64,000 nt of DNA from Pholis gunnellus. Taxonomy: Eukaryota > Chordata > Actinopteri > Perciformes > Pholidae. Numbering within the stretch: the first letter of the stretch is position 1; every line of letters starts with the position of its first letter. Below are positions 48,383 to 59,058 of the stretch, piece after piece. The position numbers were made by a program, and so were the translations under genes. A model generated the notes under the pieces. The model had not been told where the DNA came from and did no database searches. It saw only the letters and a list, made by a program, of their open reading frames with translations. The stretch spans positions 18,172,841 through 18,236,840 of the forward strand of contig OU342806.1 of NCBI GenBank assembly GCA_910591455.2, given 5' to 3'.

Positions 48383-48720
48383 CCCCCCCCCCCCCCCTCT
48401 CCTTCCTCTTTCCTTTCCCCCGATTGTCTTTTGTTTCTGTCTTTTTCTCTTTCATTTTTCTTTTGTCCATGTTTCTTGGTTTATTTCTTCCCTCTCCAGC
48501 CTCATCATCCTGTCTTTCTTCTGTCTCTGCCTCTACATTTCTCGCTGCCCCGCTCTCACTCTCTGTCTGTCCCCTATCTCTTTCTCAGTCTGTCTCTCGT
48601 TCACACTCCCTGCAGACTTCTGCCTCTGATAGAGCAGCAGCCCCTCTACCGATTAACTCTGCAATCCCTTAATAACAATCTCATTCCCTCTATCCCTCCC
48701 TCTGCCTCTCTCTGAAGCCC
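48383..48720. repeat. Pyrimidine tract beginning with C14
   Basis: A C-run (48,383-48,397) leads into about 320 bp that is mostly C/T. Overlapping open frames (poly-S/L/F) are low complexity. Confidence 0.8.
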
Positions 48721-48870
48721 TCCCAGTTCATTTGACCACTTTATTCCAACCTCCCATTCATGGGGCTCAGATCACACAAGGGGCTGTAATGACAGCACAT
48801 TTATTAATTAATTGCATGTGTAATTACTAAAATTAAGTTTTGGAAACTTGGTAATGATGTGAGGAATTAC
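48721..48870. promoter_or_regulatory. TAAT-rich block, possible conserved enhancer
   Basis: GGGGCTGTAATGACAGCACA, TTTATTAATTAATTGCATG, TGTAATTACTAAAATTAAG, TTGGTAATGATG and GAGGAATTAC lie within 90 bp, with AATTGCATG resembling an octamer half. Distinct from the purine and pyrimidine tracts on either side. Conservation was not tested. Confidence 0.25.
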
Positions 48871-49022
48871 AGGGATGGAAGGAGGGGACGAGCTTTGAAG
48901 ACAAACCCCCTGAAGTTCTTTTAGGGATGGAGGATGGGGGAGGCGTGGGTGGATGGATAGAAAGGGGGAGATAGAAAAAGAAAGGAGGAGAGGGAGGGGT
49001 AGGAGAGGAGTAATCCAGGAGG
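48871..49022. repeat. Purine-rich low-complexity tract
   Basis: Runs such as GGGATGGAAGGAGGGGACGA, GGGGGAGATAGAAAAAGAAA and GGAGGAGAGGGAGGGG. It is roughly complementary in composition to the pyrimidine tract at 48,383-48,720. Confidence 0.8.
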
Positions 49023-49961
49023 AGAGCCGCACTGTAGGGCTGATCAGAGCCCAGAGTTTTGTCTCTGGGCTAATCTTCTCTTCTGAAGCGGTGTCATGGC
49101 CGTCACTCCGCTCTTCCCGTTAGTCCGTCGGTCTGTCCGTCGCACGGCAGCAAATTCCCCCATTGATTCAGACTGGGCCACTTTAATTAACTTCCTCGCT
49201 GAGATAATGGCTAGCTCAGAGGAATCTGCTTGCCGCGAAAAAACTCTGAGAAAAACTTTTCCCTATGTCTCCAGGATGGCTAAGGCGGTCCCTTCAGCGG
49301 CGGCGTAATTTATTTCTTTTTATTGTCAAGACTTTGTCCGAAAAATTAGATTTGAACATGAGGAGTGAATTGTTTATTGTCTGGGGTATTCGGGAGCAGA
49401 TGTGGGTTCTGGGTCTCTCTGTGCTGAGACGATAGGAACAGACTCCATTGTGTGCCGAGTGTGTAATTTCACTGGATGGAAGCTCGGATGGGAAAAATGT
49501 CCTTGGAGGGATAAATGGTTTTATCAGACACATGAACTGTCGAGAAGGAGAGCGCGAGAGAGATGGAGTGAAGACTGGAAAGTGGAATAAAAGGGGTGTC
49601 AACAGTGCAGTTTACACTCAGACGTATATTCATACCTCTGAAAGAAGTAAATTGGTGGACAACAGAGTCCATATGTTTTTGCACGCTACCGGCCTTTCAG
49701 CTTATTTATTACTTTGTCACGTATTTATTGGTAGAACGGTGCAGATGTTGATGGAAGGGTCAGGTAACAAAACACAACAATACCTAAACCATTCACTTGT
49801 TGCATGAAGTCATTTCAAGCTTATTCTGTACATGTTATCACCTTTTTTCTTGGGCAGTTTGTCATTGGCACTGTGAGAATGTTAAAGTACATGCGTAGAA
49901 AGAATCTATTATTCTGTGAGGATGCATAGAAAGCATCCTGACTGCAAACATTAAAAACTGA
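49023..49961. other. Non-coding stretch, no secure gene
   Basis: The segment 49,155-49,235 (CCCATTGATTCAGACTGGGC, CACTTTAATTAACTTCCTCG, CTGAGATAATGGCTAGCTCA) is enhancer-like. Open frames at 49.1-49.8 kb overlap on both strands with no motifs. Confidence 0.35.
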
Positions 49962-50245
49962 CATGGGATGTGTACGGCACTGGACAGGAGGGCTCTATGC
50001 GGGTGATTAAAACTGCCAAGAACATCATTGGCACCCATCTACTGAGCATCAGTGATATTGGTGAGAAGAGGAACCTGCGAAGAGCTAAGGGGATATCAAA
50101 AGACAAAACCCACCCCAGCCACAACCTGTCCACCCTGCTTTTTTTCTTGTTCTTTGTTTTCCTTCCTATGTCGCAAATTGGGACTAAAATCTAAATTTCG
50201 TTTTGCAACCCTGTCATACAATGACAAATAAAAACCCTGGTAACC
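49962..50245 (+). pseudogene. L2/Rex1-like LINE, 3' end relic
   Basis: The plus-strand frame reads RVIKTAKNIIGTHLLSISDI, then EKRNLRRAKGISKDKTHPSH, matching the C-terminal block of L2/Rex1-type LINE polyproteins (RVVRTAxxIIGTxLPSIxDI ... RKAxxIxKDPxHPSH). It is followed by ACAATGACAAATAAA, the usual 3' end of such elements, and a TGATTCCGATTCTGATT remnant lies at 50,337-50,355. 5'-truncated with no catalytic domain. The clade is from memory. Confidence 0.65.
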
Positions 50246-50429
50246 CCTTGTAACCTTGTAGGTACATACAGATATTTATTCGTGATGCACATTACACAAA
50301 TTCCTTGTATGTGCAAACTTATAAGAAAACTGTTTCTGATTCCGATTCTGATTTCTGTGTATAGACATTGCTATATAAGTACTGAAACAAGAGGATTAGC
50401 GTCTATGGTCATACATCGTGAGCCGGGCG

Positions 50430-51737
50430 GCAGGCAATGGTTGGGACCAGTCTGACCACTGGCATTGCAGACTGGCTTTAGGGACGTGAAATGTCACCTT
50501 TCTGATGGGGAAGGATCCCTCCCAAGCATAGCGCTGGTTCTGGAAACAGACTCCTAGAGAGAGGCTGGACTCTAACTTTTTCTGGAGTTGCCAAGGGGGG
50601 GAGAGGCATCGGGCAGGTGTGGTGACTCTCCGTCACTAAGACGAAGTCTCTGACTGTTATTTGTGCTTATGCACCGAACAGCAGCTCGGAGTACCCAGAA
50701 TTCTTTCAGTCTCTGAGTGGCGTCCTGGAAAGGGTGTAGACTTGGGACTCTATAGTTTTTCTAGGGGACTTCAATATTCACATGGGAAACGATGTAGAAA
50801 CCTTGCTGGGTGGGGATTGTTAAAAACGGCCTGGCTGATCTGAACCCAACCCTTTGTTGTTGGACTTCTGTGCTAGTCATGGATTAGCAAAACAAACACC
50901 AAGTTCGAGCATAGGGGTGGTTCATAAGTGTAATGGTACCAGAACACTCTTGGCCAAAGATTAGTGACTGACTTTGCGGTCAAATCATCAGATCTGCGAC
51001 CGTATGTCTGGGAGGCTGCCGGACAGACCCGGTAAACCCAAACATGTAGTGAGGCTAAACTGTGACGTCTGACTGAGGCCCTTGTCCGCAACGTTTTCAA
51101 CTCTCACCGCTGGAAGAATCTATTGTGCATCCCGGAGGAGGCTGGAGACATGTAATCCGATTGGGCCATCCCGAGCCAGCAAAGCCTCCATTGTGGAAGC
51201 GGCTGCCAGGAGTTGTTGTCAGAATTGCGTCTCTGCTCTTTGCAGATGATGCGGTTCCGTTGGCTCCATCCGACCGTCATCTTCAGCACTTAGCAGGGCG
51301 CTTTGCAGCCAAGTCTGAAACAATCAGGATGAGAGTCAGTACCTCCAATAAGGCCGTGGTACTCTGCCCTAAAACAGTGGATGGCACTCCCCAAGTTGGG
51401 AGGGAGTCACTGCCCCAAGTATCTCGGAGTCTTGTTCACTAGAGAGGGTAAAATGGAGCGTGAAAAGGACAGGCGGTTTGGTGTGGCGTCAGCAGTTATG
51501 GGGGCCTTGTACCAGACCTTTGTGGTGAAGAGGGAGCTGAGTCGGAAGGCAGAGCTCTTGATTTACCAGCCCATCTACGTTCCAACCCTCACCTATGGTC
51601 ATGAGCTTAGGTAGTGACTGAAATAATAAGATTGTGGCAGAACACAAGCTTTCTTTGTAGGATTGCTGGGCTCAGCCTTTAGAGATAAGGTGAGGAGCTC
51701 AGACATCTGGAGGGAATTCGGAGTAGAAGCAGAGTTC
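50430..51737 (+). pseudogene. LINE with endonuclease and RT remnants, part 1
   Basis: Remnants in order: an endonuclease region reading VICAYAPNSSSEYPEFFQSL (about 50,655-50,715) and, after an in-frame stop, TWDSIVFLGDFNIHMGND (about 50,738-50,792), where GDFN is the endonuclease motif; then a jump at about 51,125-51,210 that removes most of the RT; the RT active-site block RIASLLFADDAV (about 51,222-51,256) with GRFAAKSETIRMRVSTSNKA; YLGVLFTREGKMEREKDRRF in a shifted frame; and KRELSRKAELLIYQPIYVPT LTYGHEL (about 51,527-51,607). FADD is intact, but stops and frameshifts abolish function. This is a LINE of a kind abundant in fish genomes; clade not determined. The element resumes at 52,706. 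Confidence 0.85.
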
Positions 51738-52705
51738 TTAAGGTGCGTTCACACCAAAAGCGTTTCACGCGTCGCGAATCGCGCCAAACGCGCCAAACGC
51801 AACGCCGGCATCGCCGGGGACTATTTGTGTTCATTCGCGTCCATCGCGTCCAACGCGCTGGACGCGCCAAAAAGGGGGCGTGGCTTATCGGCCTGAAAGC
51901 TGTTCAACTGTCCGCCATCAACCGTAGAAAAATAGCCTCTATTTCTGCTCAGTACGTGTTGTGGAAGTCCCAGATATCACGGGGAACTAAACGCCGTCAT
52001 GTCTGGTTCATAACATAGTCCGGAGGAGCTCCGTGGATTTCATCGAGCTCACTGTGTCTAGCGAGCCACACGTCGGCTGTTTACTACAGCTGTATGAACA
52101 CACTATAAACTGACTTGGCTGTGATTTAACGGCAATAAACCGACAAAAAGGGACTCCGAAATAACTACGTAATGATGCCGATTTGTTCTTGTTTTATCAA
52201 TGAAGCTCGGATCGATCGGTGCTAGGCTATGCTAACATTACGATAACGTCATATAGACGTAAATACGGCAGCGTCTATTCATTGTTTGTACCATATGGTT
52301 TACACACAAACATGTCTACACATAGTTTGGTCCGGTCTCTACTGATATGAGGTATCGTAGAGCTCTGGGTGAACATAGCGGCTACAGCATTTATTTTCTG
52401 ATTTAGCAACGGCAGGACTTCACTGATGACGGAGAGAGCAACTCAACGCTGATTGGCTATCGCGCTGGAGCGTCACGCGATTTTTTCGCAGAAGTTCAAA
52501 TATTTCAACTTCAGCGTTTGGGGCGTTTCGGCGTTTCGGCGTTTCGGCGTTTTGACGCGCCAAACGCGACGCCCCAAACGCGCCAAACGCGACGCCCCAA
52601 ACGCGCCAAACGCGCCAAACGCCCCAAACGCGTCTGTACATAGACTTTGTATGTAATCGCGCCGCGTCAAACGCGTGAAACGCTTTTGGTGTGAACACGG
52701 CTTTA
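51738..52705. mobile_element. 962-bp CpG-rich DNA transposon (PIF/Harbinger-like) with TTA duplications
   Basis: The element proper is 51,741-52,702. Its left end AGGTGCGTTCACACCAAAAG and the reverse complement of its right end AGCCGTGTTCACACCAAAAG differ at three positions, and both continue CGTTTCACGCG, so the inverted ends are at least 31 bp. TTA is present immediately outside both ends (51,738-51,740 and 52,703-52,705), the 3-bp TWA duplication of PIF/Harbinger elements. Inside are AAACGC/GCGTTT arrays and GGGGGCGTGGCTTAT. There is no transposase, so it is non-autonomous. It sits inside a LINE that resumes directly after it. Confidence 0.75.
52514..52631. repeat. GCGTTT / AAACGC inverted array inside the transposon
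   Basis: Five GCGTTT words (first at 52,514; four of them spaced exactly 8 bp from 52,523) are followed by seven AAACGC words at 52,562-52,631, spaced 8-14 bp. The two halves are inverted relative to each other and can pair. The block is extremely CpG-dense. Confidence 0.9.
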
Positions 52706-52800
52706 GAACCGCTGCTCCTTCACGTGGAAAGGGGAAAGCTGAGGTGGTTCTGGATCGGATCAGGATGCCACTTTTCAGAGGTTTTCCTGGCACATCCAAC
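52706..52800 (+). pseudogene. LINE with endonuclease and RT remnants, part 2
   Basis: GAACCGCTGCTCCTTCACGT continues in the LINE sense strand and encodes EPLLLHVERGKLRWFWIGSG, then EVFLAHPT, the C-terminal block that follows the RSSDIWREFGVE sequence found at 51,690-51,725. Removing the insert and one TTA rejoins the LINE except for about 15 extra bases on the left side. Homology fades after about 52,800. Confidence 0.8.
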
Positions 52801-55195
52801 TTTTGTCAAAACCCAAGCTGACTCAAGTGACATCACTTGGGGCAACATCAGATTTGAGCAGCTCTCTCCAAAAAGACTTTATACAACTTTCTTTTCACAT
52901 ATGCAGCAGTACTCCCCAAGACCTGTAAACAGACTGAATGTGTAAAATCAGTGGGGTTCCCTTTTAAGTCATAAACTGGAGATTGCTACACAGTGACTCA
53001 AAAGACTGGAGACTTGTGATTTGTGGCTGATGTCTCCGCACATTACCCACCTCCTCTCCAGTTGTGGCCGGCTACGTGCCTGTGTGTAATGCAGCCTGCG
53101 GAGGCTTCCGCTCAGCCCTATGAGTTGTGCTCTGACAAAAGTCTTTGTCTTTTAGTTTAATTAAAGGCTTTAAGTTTTAAGGATTCAGCTATTTTACAGT
53201 GTTGCATGTTTTATTTATTATTGAATAAGAAGCATTTTCTAAAAGGTTTGGTGTGTTTTATGCATATTTGTAATCCCGAAGGGTTAGCAGAAACACAAAA
53301 ATGAATATCACAATACCAAAATCTAAAACCGAATACCTATCCAACGAACGAATAACCAAATAGTCAAATATTCAGCTCCAGCCCTACGAGTACTTATCTT
53401 AAAACTGTTCTGATGTCTAAAATAACAAAGTTAATCAGTACAATGATCACTGCAATATGAAAAGAGCTCGCTCATAGGAATGAACCCACAGATAATGATC
53501 ACATCTGCAGCTCCTCTCAGCTGTGATCTTAGTGTTTTTTTAACTCATTCTTTAGGTTTTATGGCTTTGGCTTTGTCTCCAAATGTAGCATACAACTATT
53601 TGTTTCGAAACAAAAAAAATAAAAATCGCACTGTATGTATACCCGCCCGGCACCAAATTTGGTGACAAATTTTGTTACTTGCTATACTGTAGCAGCCAAA
53701 CAGAAGTAAACGGAAACTGAATATTAAACTTTTGTCATACGGACATAAACACAATGTGTCAGCTGGATTTGCAAATAAGCCACTGTTATAATATTTATGT
53801 GTTGTGTCTACAGCTTGTTGCGCTGCGGCCCAAAAAAAAAAAAAAAATCAAGGAATGCAGGTTTAATTATTGGAACAATAACAGTATCAAACATTCAGCT
53901 TCCTTTTTTTCTGATTAATATAATGTCATCCATCGGTATTCATTGAACTAAGGTGTTTCTGGCATGTTGCCCAAATTGTGCAGCAGGCCGTGATTCGACC
54001 TGTGAGACAGTCAGGTCTACATAAGGTTAATGATAGCCGCTCAGTGTCGTTTTACTGGTGAGAGCAGGTCTGAAAGGTCTGCGAGTCCAAAACGACTGAA
54101 CATCTCCTCATCTCCTCTACCTGTCTGCTTCCACGGAGAGGCACAAAGAGGGGGCAGCTAATCCATGTTGGCGTGGAGGGAGGAGGGGGTGGAGGTAAAC
54201 CCGGCCAGCCAGCCAGCCACTCTGATGTGAGGGCTTGTGATAGCGGAGACACTTGATCACATTTATCTGCAGTTTACACCTTCCTGTCTTGATCTCTGAG
54301 CTATACAGGGGATCGCCTTTCCTACTCAAAGAAAGAAAGCAAGCAAGCGAGGGTTGGGGGTGGGCGGTGGAGGGGTGGATGGATGGAGGGAGAGAAAAGA
54401 GGCCAGGGCCCTCTGTGTGAATGCTGGTTGGGATTGTAAAGCGAGCTGAGCGATGACAGCTAAATGCGCTAATTTTCTACTGGGACTCGGGCTTTGTCTC
54501 ACGGGGAGAGTTCACTGAGCTGTGACATCGAGGGACCGATATTTAAAAATCTCAGTGATCCAGTTGCAAGTTTGGTGACTAGATTTTAGGAACAAAATGT
54601 TCGACAAACGCTTGTCGTCTGGATTTGTTGCCATTGACTGGCTAGACTGACAACTCATAACTAAGCATTCATTCACATGACATTTGTAGGATTTACCCTA
54701 CATGACAATAGAGCAGAGCGTACAGCACAGGTACGACCAGAGACAACACACTAAACTGTGTCGGTGTATCCTTAGAGCAGCTGATTCTGTGAAGCTTGTG
54801 AACCAATAATAAACGTTGGGTTTAGAAAAGGCCTTCATTAATATATTCTTTGAAAAATGCTTTGTTGTTGCTTTAATGTTTCCTTCAGTTTCACTTCACA
54901 TCTCTTTTCCTGATGTGTTCCATGACATTTAATGTGAACAAGCCCTAATATCAAAACAACTAAATAAGTGCATTCCAAAAAGTCAGGGAAAGGTCCTTGT
55001 TGTAAGTAGGAATAATATTGCTGCAGATAGAATCCACTGATCTTCTTCACTATGAGTATGTGATGAATGAGGAAAATCAGAGTAGGAAGAAGTGGAATAT
55101 GTAATGAAGACTTAACGTTTTAGATCAGTATGCAAAGATCCAGTAACCCTCATCGCACTGTGGTGAGCTGTTTAGGGAGAGGACATTTGAATGGG
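52801..55195. other. Intergenic stretch, no gene seen
   Basis: A repeat-like section at 53,320-53,395 (AACGAATAACCAAATAGTCA, ATTCAGCTCCAGCCCT) resembles a fish DNA-transposon end. An A-run lies at 53,832-53,846. The segment 54,060-54,540 (GATGACAGCTAAATGCGCTA, ATTTTCTACTGGGACTCGGG) has conserved-like texture. Confidence 0.4.
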
Positions 55196-55353
<158 letters not shown>

Positions 55354-55536
55354 TAAAGCTCTACAATGTAAAGGAGCAATAAACAGTGATAATCCCCCAG
55401 AATTCTTCATGGGAACAGTCTCCTGTTGTTTAGTTGTAATTATCCTTTAATATGGACCCTGATGTCGTCTCTGCTTTCGCCTGCACCGTCTCACACGCAC
55501 ATGCGCACAGTACATACAAAGTTTATCTCTCTTGTG

Positions 55537-55544
55537 CGCACACA

Positions 55545-55590
<46 letters not shown>
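55537..55590. repeat. (CA)n microsatellite with CG steps
   Basis: CA repeat with GCGCA and CGCGC interruptions at the left, then about 43 bases pure. Confidence 0.95.
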
Positions 55591-55591
<1 letters not shown>

Positions 55592-56286
55592 CATTGCTCT
55601 GTGCATCATTACACTCACTGTATTGCCTTACACAGGTAGAAACCTGAAGACTGTGTTAAGCTGTTTAAGACTCTTTTAGCTTCATTAAGACGGACAGAGC
55701 TCAGTCAGACAAAGTAGCTTTCACTGAGGCCCACAGTCTGCGGCATTCAGTCATGGATAATTTAACACAGACCAAATGTCAAGTGATTTTAAACTTTTAC
55801 TTTGATTCTAATCCATTCTTTTCCTCCTCAGATACCTTCTATTCTATTCTTTTCTATTTTGTTCTCTTCTAGTCTCTCCTGAAGCCGTAACACAAATGTG
55901 CTGACTGAGAAATGTTCTCTTGTCTGGCAGCCAATGTCAATCATCTTGCCTGTTTGTGGAAATCACACCTGAGCCAAAAACCGCTCTGCAAGTGGTTTCA
56001 CATGTCTCTATTACGCCCGAGGAGAGCCTGATTTAACTTCAGAAGCCGCTCGGAGAAGCGCCAGAAATTAAAAGTGAGCGGAATGATCTGTCAGGAAAAC
56101 TCCTTGTGATCAGACAGAAGTTGTGTTTTCTGTTGGTGCGGTCGCTTTAATGTGGTTTCACATGCACACCAGAGATGAAAGCGGTTTTGGAGTCATCTTA
56201 AAATAGGATTTTCATAAAATGTCCTGTATTGCTCAAGCCAGAAGGCTTCCATGGCCAAATGCTATTATTATATGTTTCCTTTTTTA
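55591..56286. other. Intergenic stretch, possibly regulatory
   Basis: A TTCTATTCT run at 55,843-55,875. The section 55,915-56,130 (GCCAATGTCAATCATCTTGC, TTTGTGGAAATCACACCTGA, GCAAGTGGTTTCACATGTCT) is information-rich and lacks ORFs, which fits conserved non-coding DNA. Untested. Confidence 0.35.
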
Positions 56287-56585
56287 TATCAATCAATCAA
56301 TAAAAACTTATTTGTATAGCACATTTTAAAATACAACAAAGGTTGCCCAAAGTGCTGCAGATAGATAAGCAGTCATACAATCGAAAAGACTGGATTAATA
56401 AAAGTAAGCGACGTTAAAATGAAGACAAACTGACACAAATCACACACAAGTGCCAAGTTAAGATCAAAGGTGATAGGCCAGGGAAAATAAATAGGTTTTT
56501 AAACGGCTTTTAATTAAACGTTGTTAAGGTGTATGACAACCTAATATGAAGGGGACGGTTGTTCCAGAGCTTAGGGCTATTATTC
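56287..56585 (+). repeat. Teleost interspersed repeat (TATTTGTATAGCACATTTT family)
   Basis: ATCAATCAATCAATAAAAAC, TTATTTGTATAGCACATTTT, AAAGGTTGCCCAAAGTGCTG, AATAGGTTTTTAAACGGC and GACGGTTGTTCCAGAGCTTA are in the order of a familiar fish repeat. Non-coding; class unknown to me. Confidence 0.65.
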
Positions 56586-57798
56586 CTATTATTCCTTCCT
56601 TATTTCATATTTTCTCGAACGGTTGCACCCTGTAGTGCAATATAAAACAACACAACATGCTGACATTTACTCTGCTTCCTGTAAAATTATCCACATATAA
56701 CCTTTCTTATTACTTTCTGATGTCATAACGGTTTTATCATATTCCAAGACCTTCTGGAAAAACACCTGATCCTGGTTTCCAAGAAATGTAATACCCAGGT
56801 GACCATTTATATTTGCTTTCGCTGAATGTTCTATCAGCTGCTTCTTTAGCAACTGATAGAAAGATAAAGTAGCATCTACTTCTGCAGGACTGGCTGTGTG
56901 CTACGCTCTGCTGTGGCGGTAGTCTGCCACCAGGGGGCACTGCAACTTCATGGCCCCACAATGGAGCGTAGAGGAACTATGGAGAGAGTGAGAGTTTGTG
57001 ACAAAGAGAGAAAGTGTGACAGAGGAAAAAGAAGTGGGGAAAGTAGTTGGGAGGACAGAAATGATGGGAAAGGGATATGAATAAAGACTTGTGATAGCCA
57101 GAGTGAGAGAAAGAGAGAGAGGGAGATAGATGAGTAGATAGACAGAGGAGGTTAGTTACGAGTTACGAGTGAACACTGAGTCTGTTGAGTTGATCAGAGG
57201 AGTTCATGGCACTTTCTCCAGGCTCTCAGCTTCATGGGGGACACTCCATCCAATGCATTTTGTTCCCAGTATAAGTGAGAAAAAGTAATTCTGGTGGAGA
57301 AAGATGTCAAATTAGTTTTTTCTTAGATTCTGAGCAAAGAATTCTTTGTATTTTAGTAGTTTTGTTAGTATATTGACAAAGAAAGATGGTTTCAATGAAC
57401 TGCATTCGTCACAGCACATGTCCTTGTCTCGACTTGGACTTGACCTTTAAAGTCGTTCCAGATCTCACTTTCACCAAACATCTCATTCAGAAGAAACTGC
57501 TCGCAGCAGCAACAATGACCTACAATGGGCGAAACAGCACAATAACCTGGAAAAGCTAGAACGCCAACACATCAACCAACAGTGTGGGAGGTCAAGGGTC
57601 AGAGCCACAGAGTCCACACAACAATCGTCAACACTGTCCTGTAGGACAAGAATGTGTGACAAAACAGTTAGAAATGTAAAGAAGTAACAGTGAAAGTTTG
57701 ATGTAAGACTGAGTTTAAGTATAGACTGAAGTCTGACTACACTGTTCCCTAATACATGTAATATGAAATATCTATGGTAAATATACGTCATATAAAAA
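56586..57798. other. Intergenic stretch, no gene seen
   Basis: Purine-rich low complexity at 56,980-57,140. CTGCCACCAGGGGGCACTGC at 56,924-56,943 is a good match to the CTCF core CCASNAGGGGGC and may be a CTCF site. The open frames are unremarkable. Confidence 0.4.
56926..56945. promoter_or_regulatory. CTCF-like motif
   Basis: GCCACCAGGGGGCACTGC matches the vertebrate CTCF core (CCANNAGGGGGCRC) at nearly every position. Occupancy cannot be judged from sequence, and such cores are also spread by repeats. Confidence 0.45.
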
Positions 57799-57995
57799 TT
57801 AAAGGGGCATTCTGCCGATTTTAGAAATAAAGTTCAGTTTACTACTCAAAATCAGTTTTATAATGTGAACTCAGTGTGTGTGTGTGTGTGGCTTACCACT
57901 CATTACAGGAAGGTGTTTGAAAGATGATTACTTTCAGAGGCATGTGGCTCTAAATAAATAGATTACTGAGTTGCATTATGGGAAATGTAGGTTCC
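57799..57995 (+). repeat. TTAAAGGGGCATTC-type interspersed repeat
   Basis: TTAAAGGGGCATTCTGCCGA, then AATCAGTTTTATAATGTGAA, a short TG run, and GTTGCATTATGGGAAATGTA. The start is similar to the block at 63,852 (TTAAAGGACAATTCCACCC). The right end is not resolved. Confidence 0.4.
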
Positions 57996-58541
57996 AGGAT
58001 TTGGTAAAGGTTAGCTAGAGACTGAAACTTAAGAAATCTTGGCCTCTGCTGCTGTGACTTTGCTATGTTTTTTTTGTTGCTTTTTTTTTGTTTCCTATGA
58101 GTCTCCTAACTCTATAGAAGTAATATAATACCAATCAGAAGAGTAACACAGCTATATAATACTGAAAAAATACAAACAAATGTGTAAGCTCGTTGGCGAG
58201 GGGAGAGCCAACACACACACACACAAACACACACACACACGGTGTGTATTATGTTTCTACATTTATTTTGTAAAACAATAAATACATAAAGCTAATTTAT
58301 TTAGCATGTTCCCTTGCTAGGTATCACAGACCATAACACACACTACAGTGCAACAACAATAAAAAAAGATATTTTCTTTTAAAACTTTGTTAATTTCCAC
58401 AATATAACGGAAGTGGACTAAAAGTAAGGAGTCGAAGAAAAGACTAAGAGGAAGAAGGTAAGAAGAAAGAGAGACAAAGCGAAACAGAGACAGTGGGAGA
58501 GCGAGTCAAAAGCCTGGAAGTGTTTCCTGAGCTCTTGTATA

Positions 58542-58658
58542 TGTGTGTGTGTGTGTGTGTGTGTCTGTGTGTCCAGGGGTCTTGGAAGTGGGAAAAAAAC
58601 ATCTGTGACTGCAGTGATGTCATTGAGAAGGGTGGCAAGAGAGGAGCAATTAACGATG

Positions 58659-58694
<36 letters not shown>

Positions 58695-59058
58695 GAGCGC
58701 AGTGTGGGACAAAACAGAGCTGTAAAAACAGGGCCAGCTTGCGGCCAGTCAGTCCGTTACCCATGATGCCTTGGGGCTGGATAGTTGTCACTAGGTTCCG
58801 GTCGGCGTGGCAACAAAGCTTATTAATCTGCTGATGGAGGGCCAGCTGCAGAGGTGGCAGACACACTCAGACACACACACACACACGCACACACGCACAC
58901 ACGCACACACACTCTGTACACAAATGAACATGCACATTCACACAAATACACACACACACACATCTAAAACAAGCACAAGTGACTATTTATTGCGATTAAA
59001 TTGTAGAGCTGTACGCTTACACAACTTCTCACACACACACACACACACACACACACAT
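58542..59058. repeat. Cluster of short (TG)n and (AC)n runs
   Basis: TG at 58,542-58,572, AC at 58,661-58,692, AC with GC steps at 58,861-58,912, AC near 58,945-58,962 and AC at 59,030-59,056. The 113- and 140-codon frames here owe their length to these repeats. Confidence 0.9.

Noticed and set aside
51663..52018. Arginine/alanine-rich open frames
   Set aside because: They read through the CpG-rich GCGCCAAACGC repeats of the inserted transposon and are not coding.
52420..52799. Poly-(G/A/F/R) repeat peptides such as GAFGAFGAFGA
   Set aside because: Translations of the GCGTTT/AAACGC array and terminal repeat, not a repeat protein.
58444..58866. 140-codon minus-strand frame
   Set aside because: Spans two CA/TG runs; the remaining part has no domain or splice support and is more likely non-coding conserved-like DNA.
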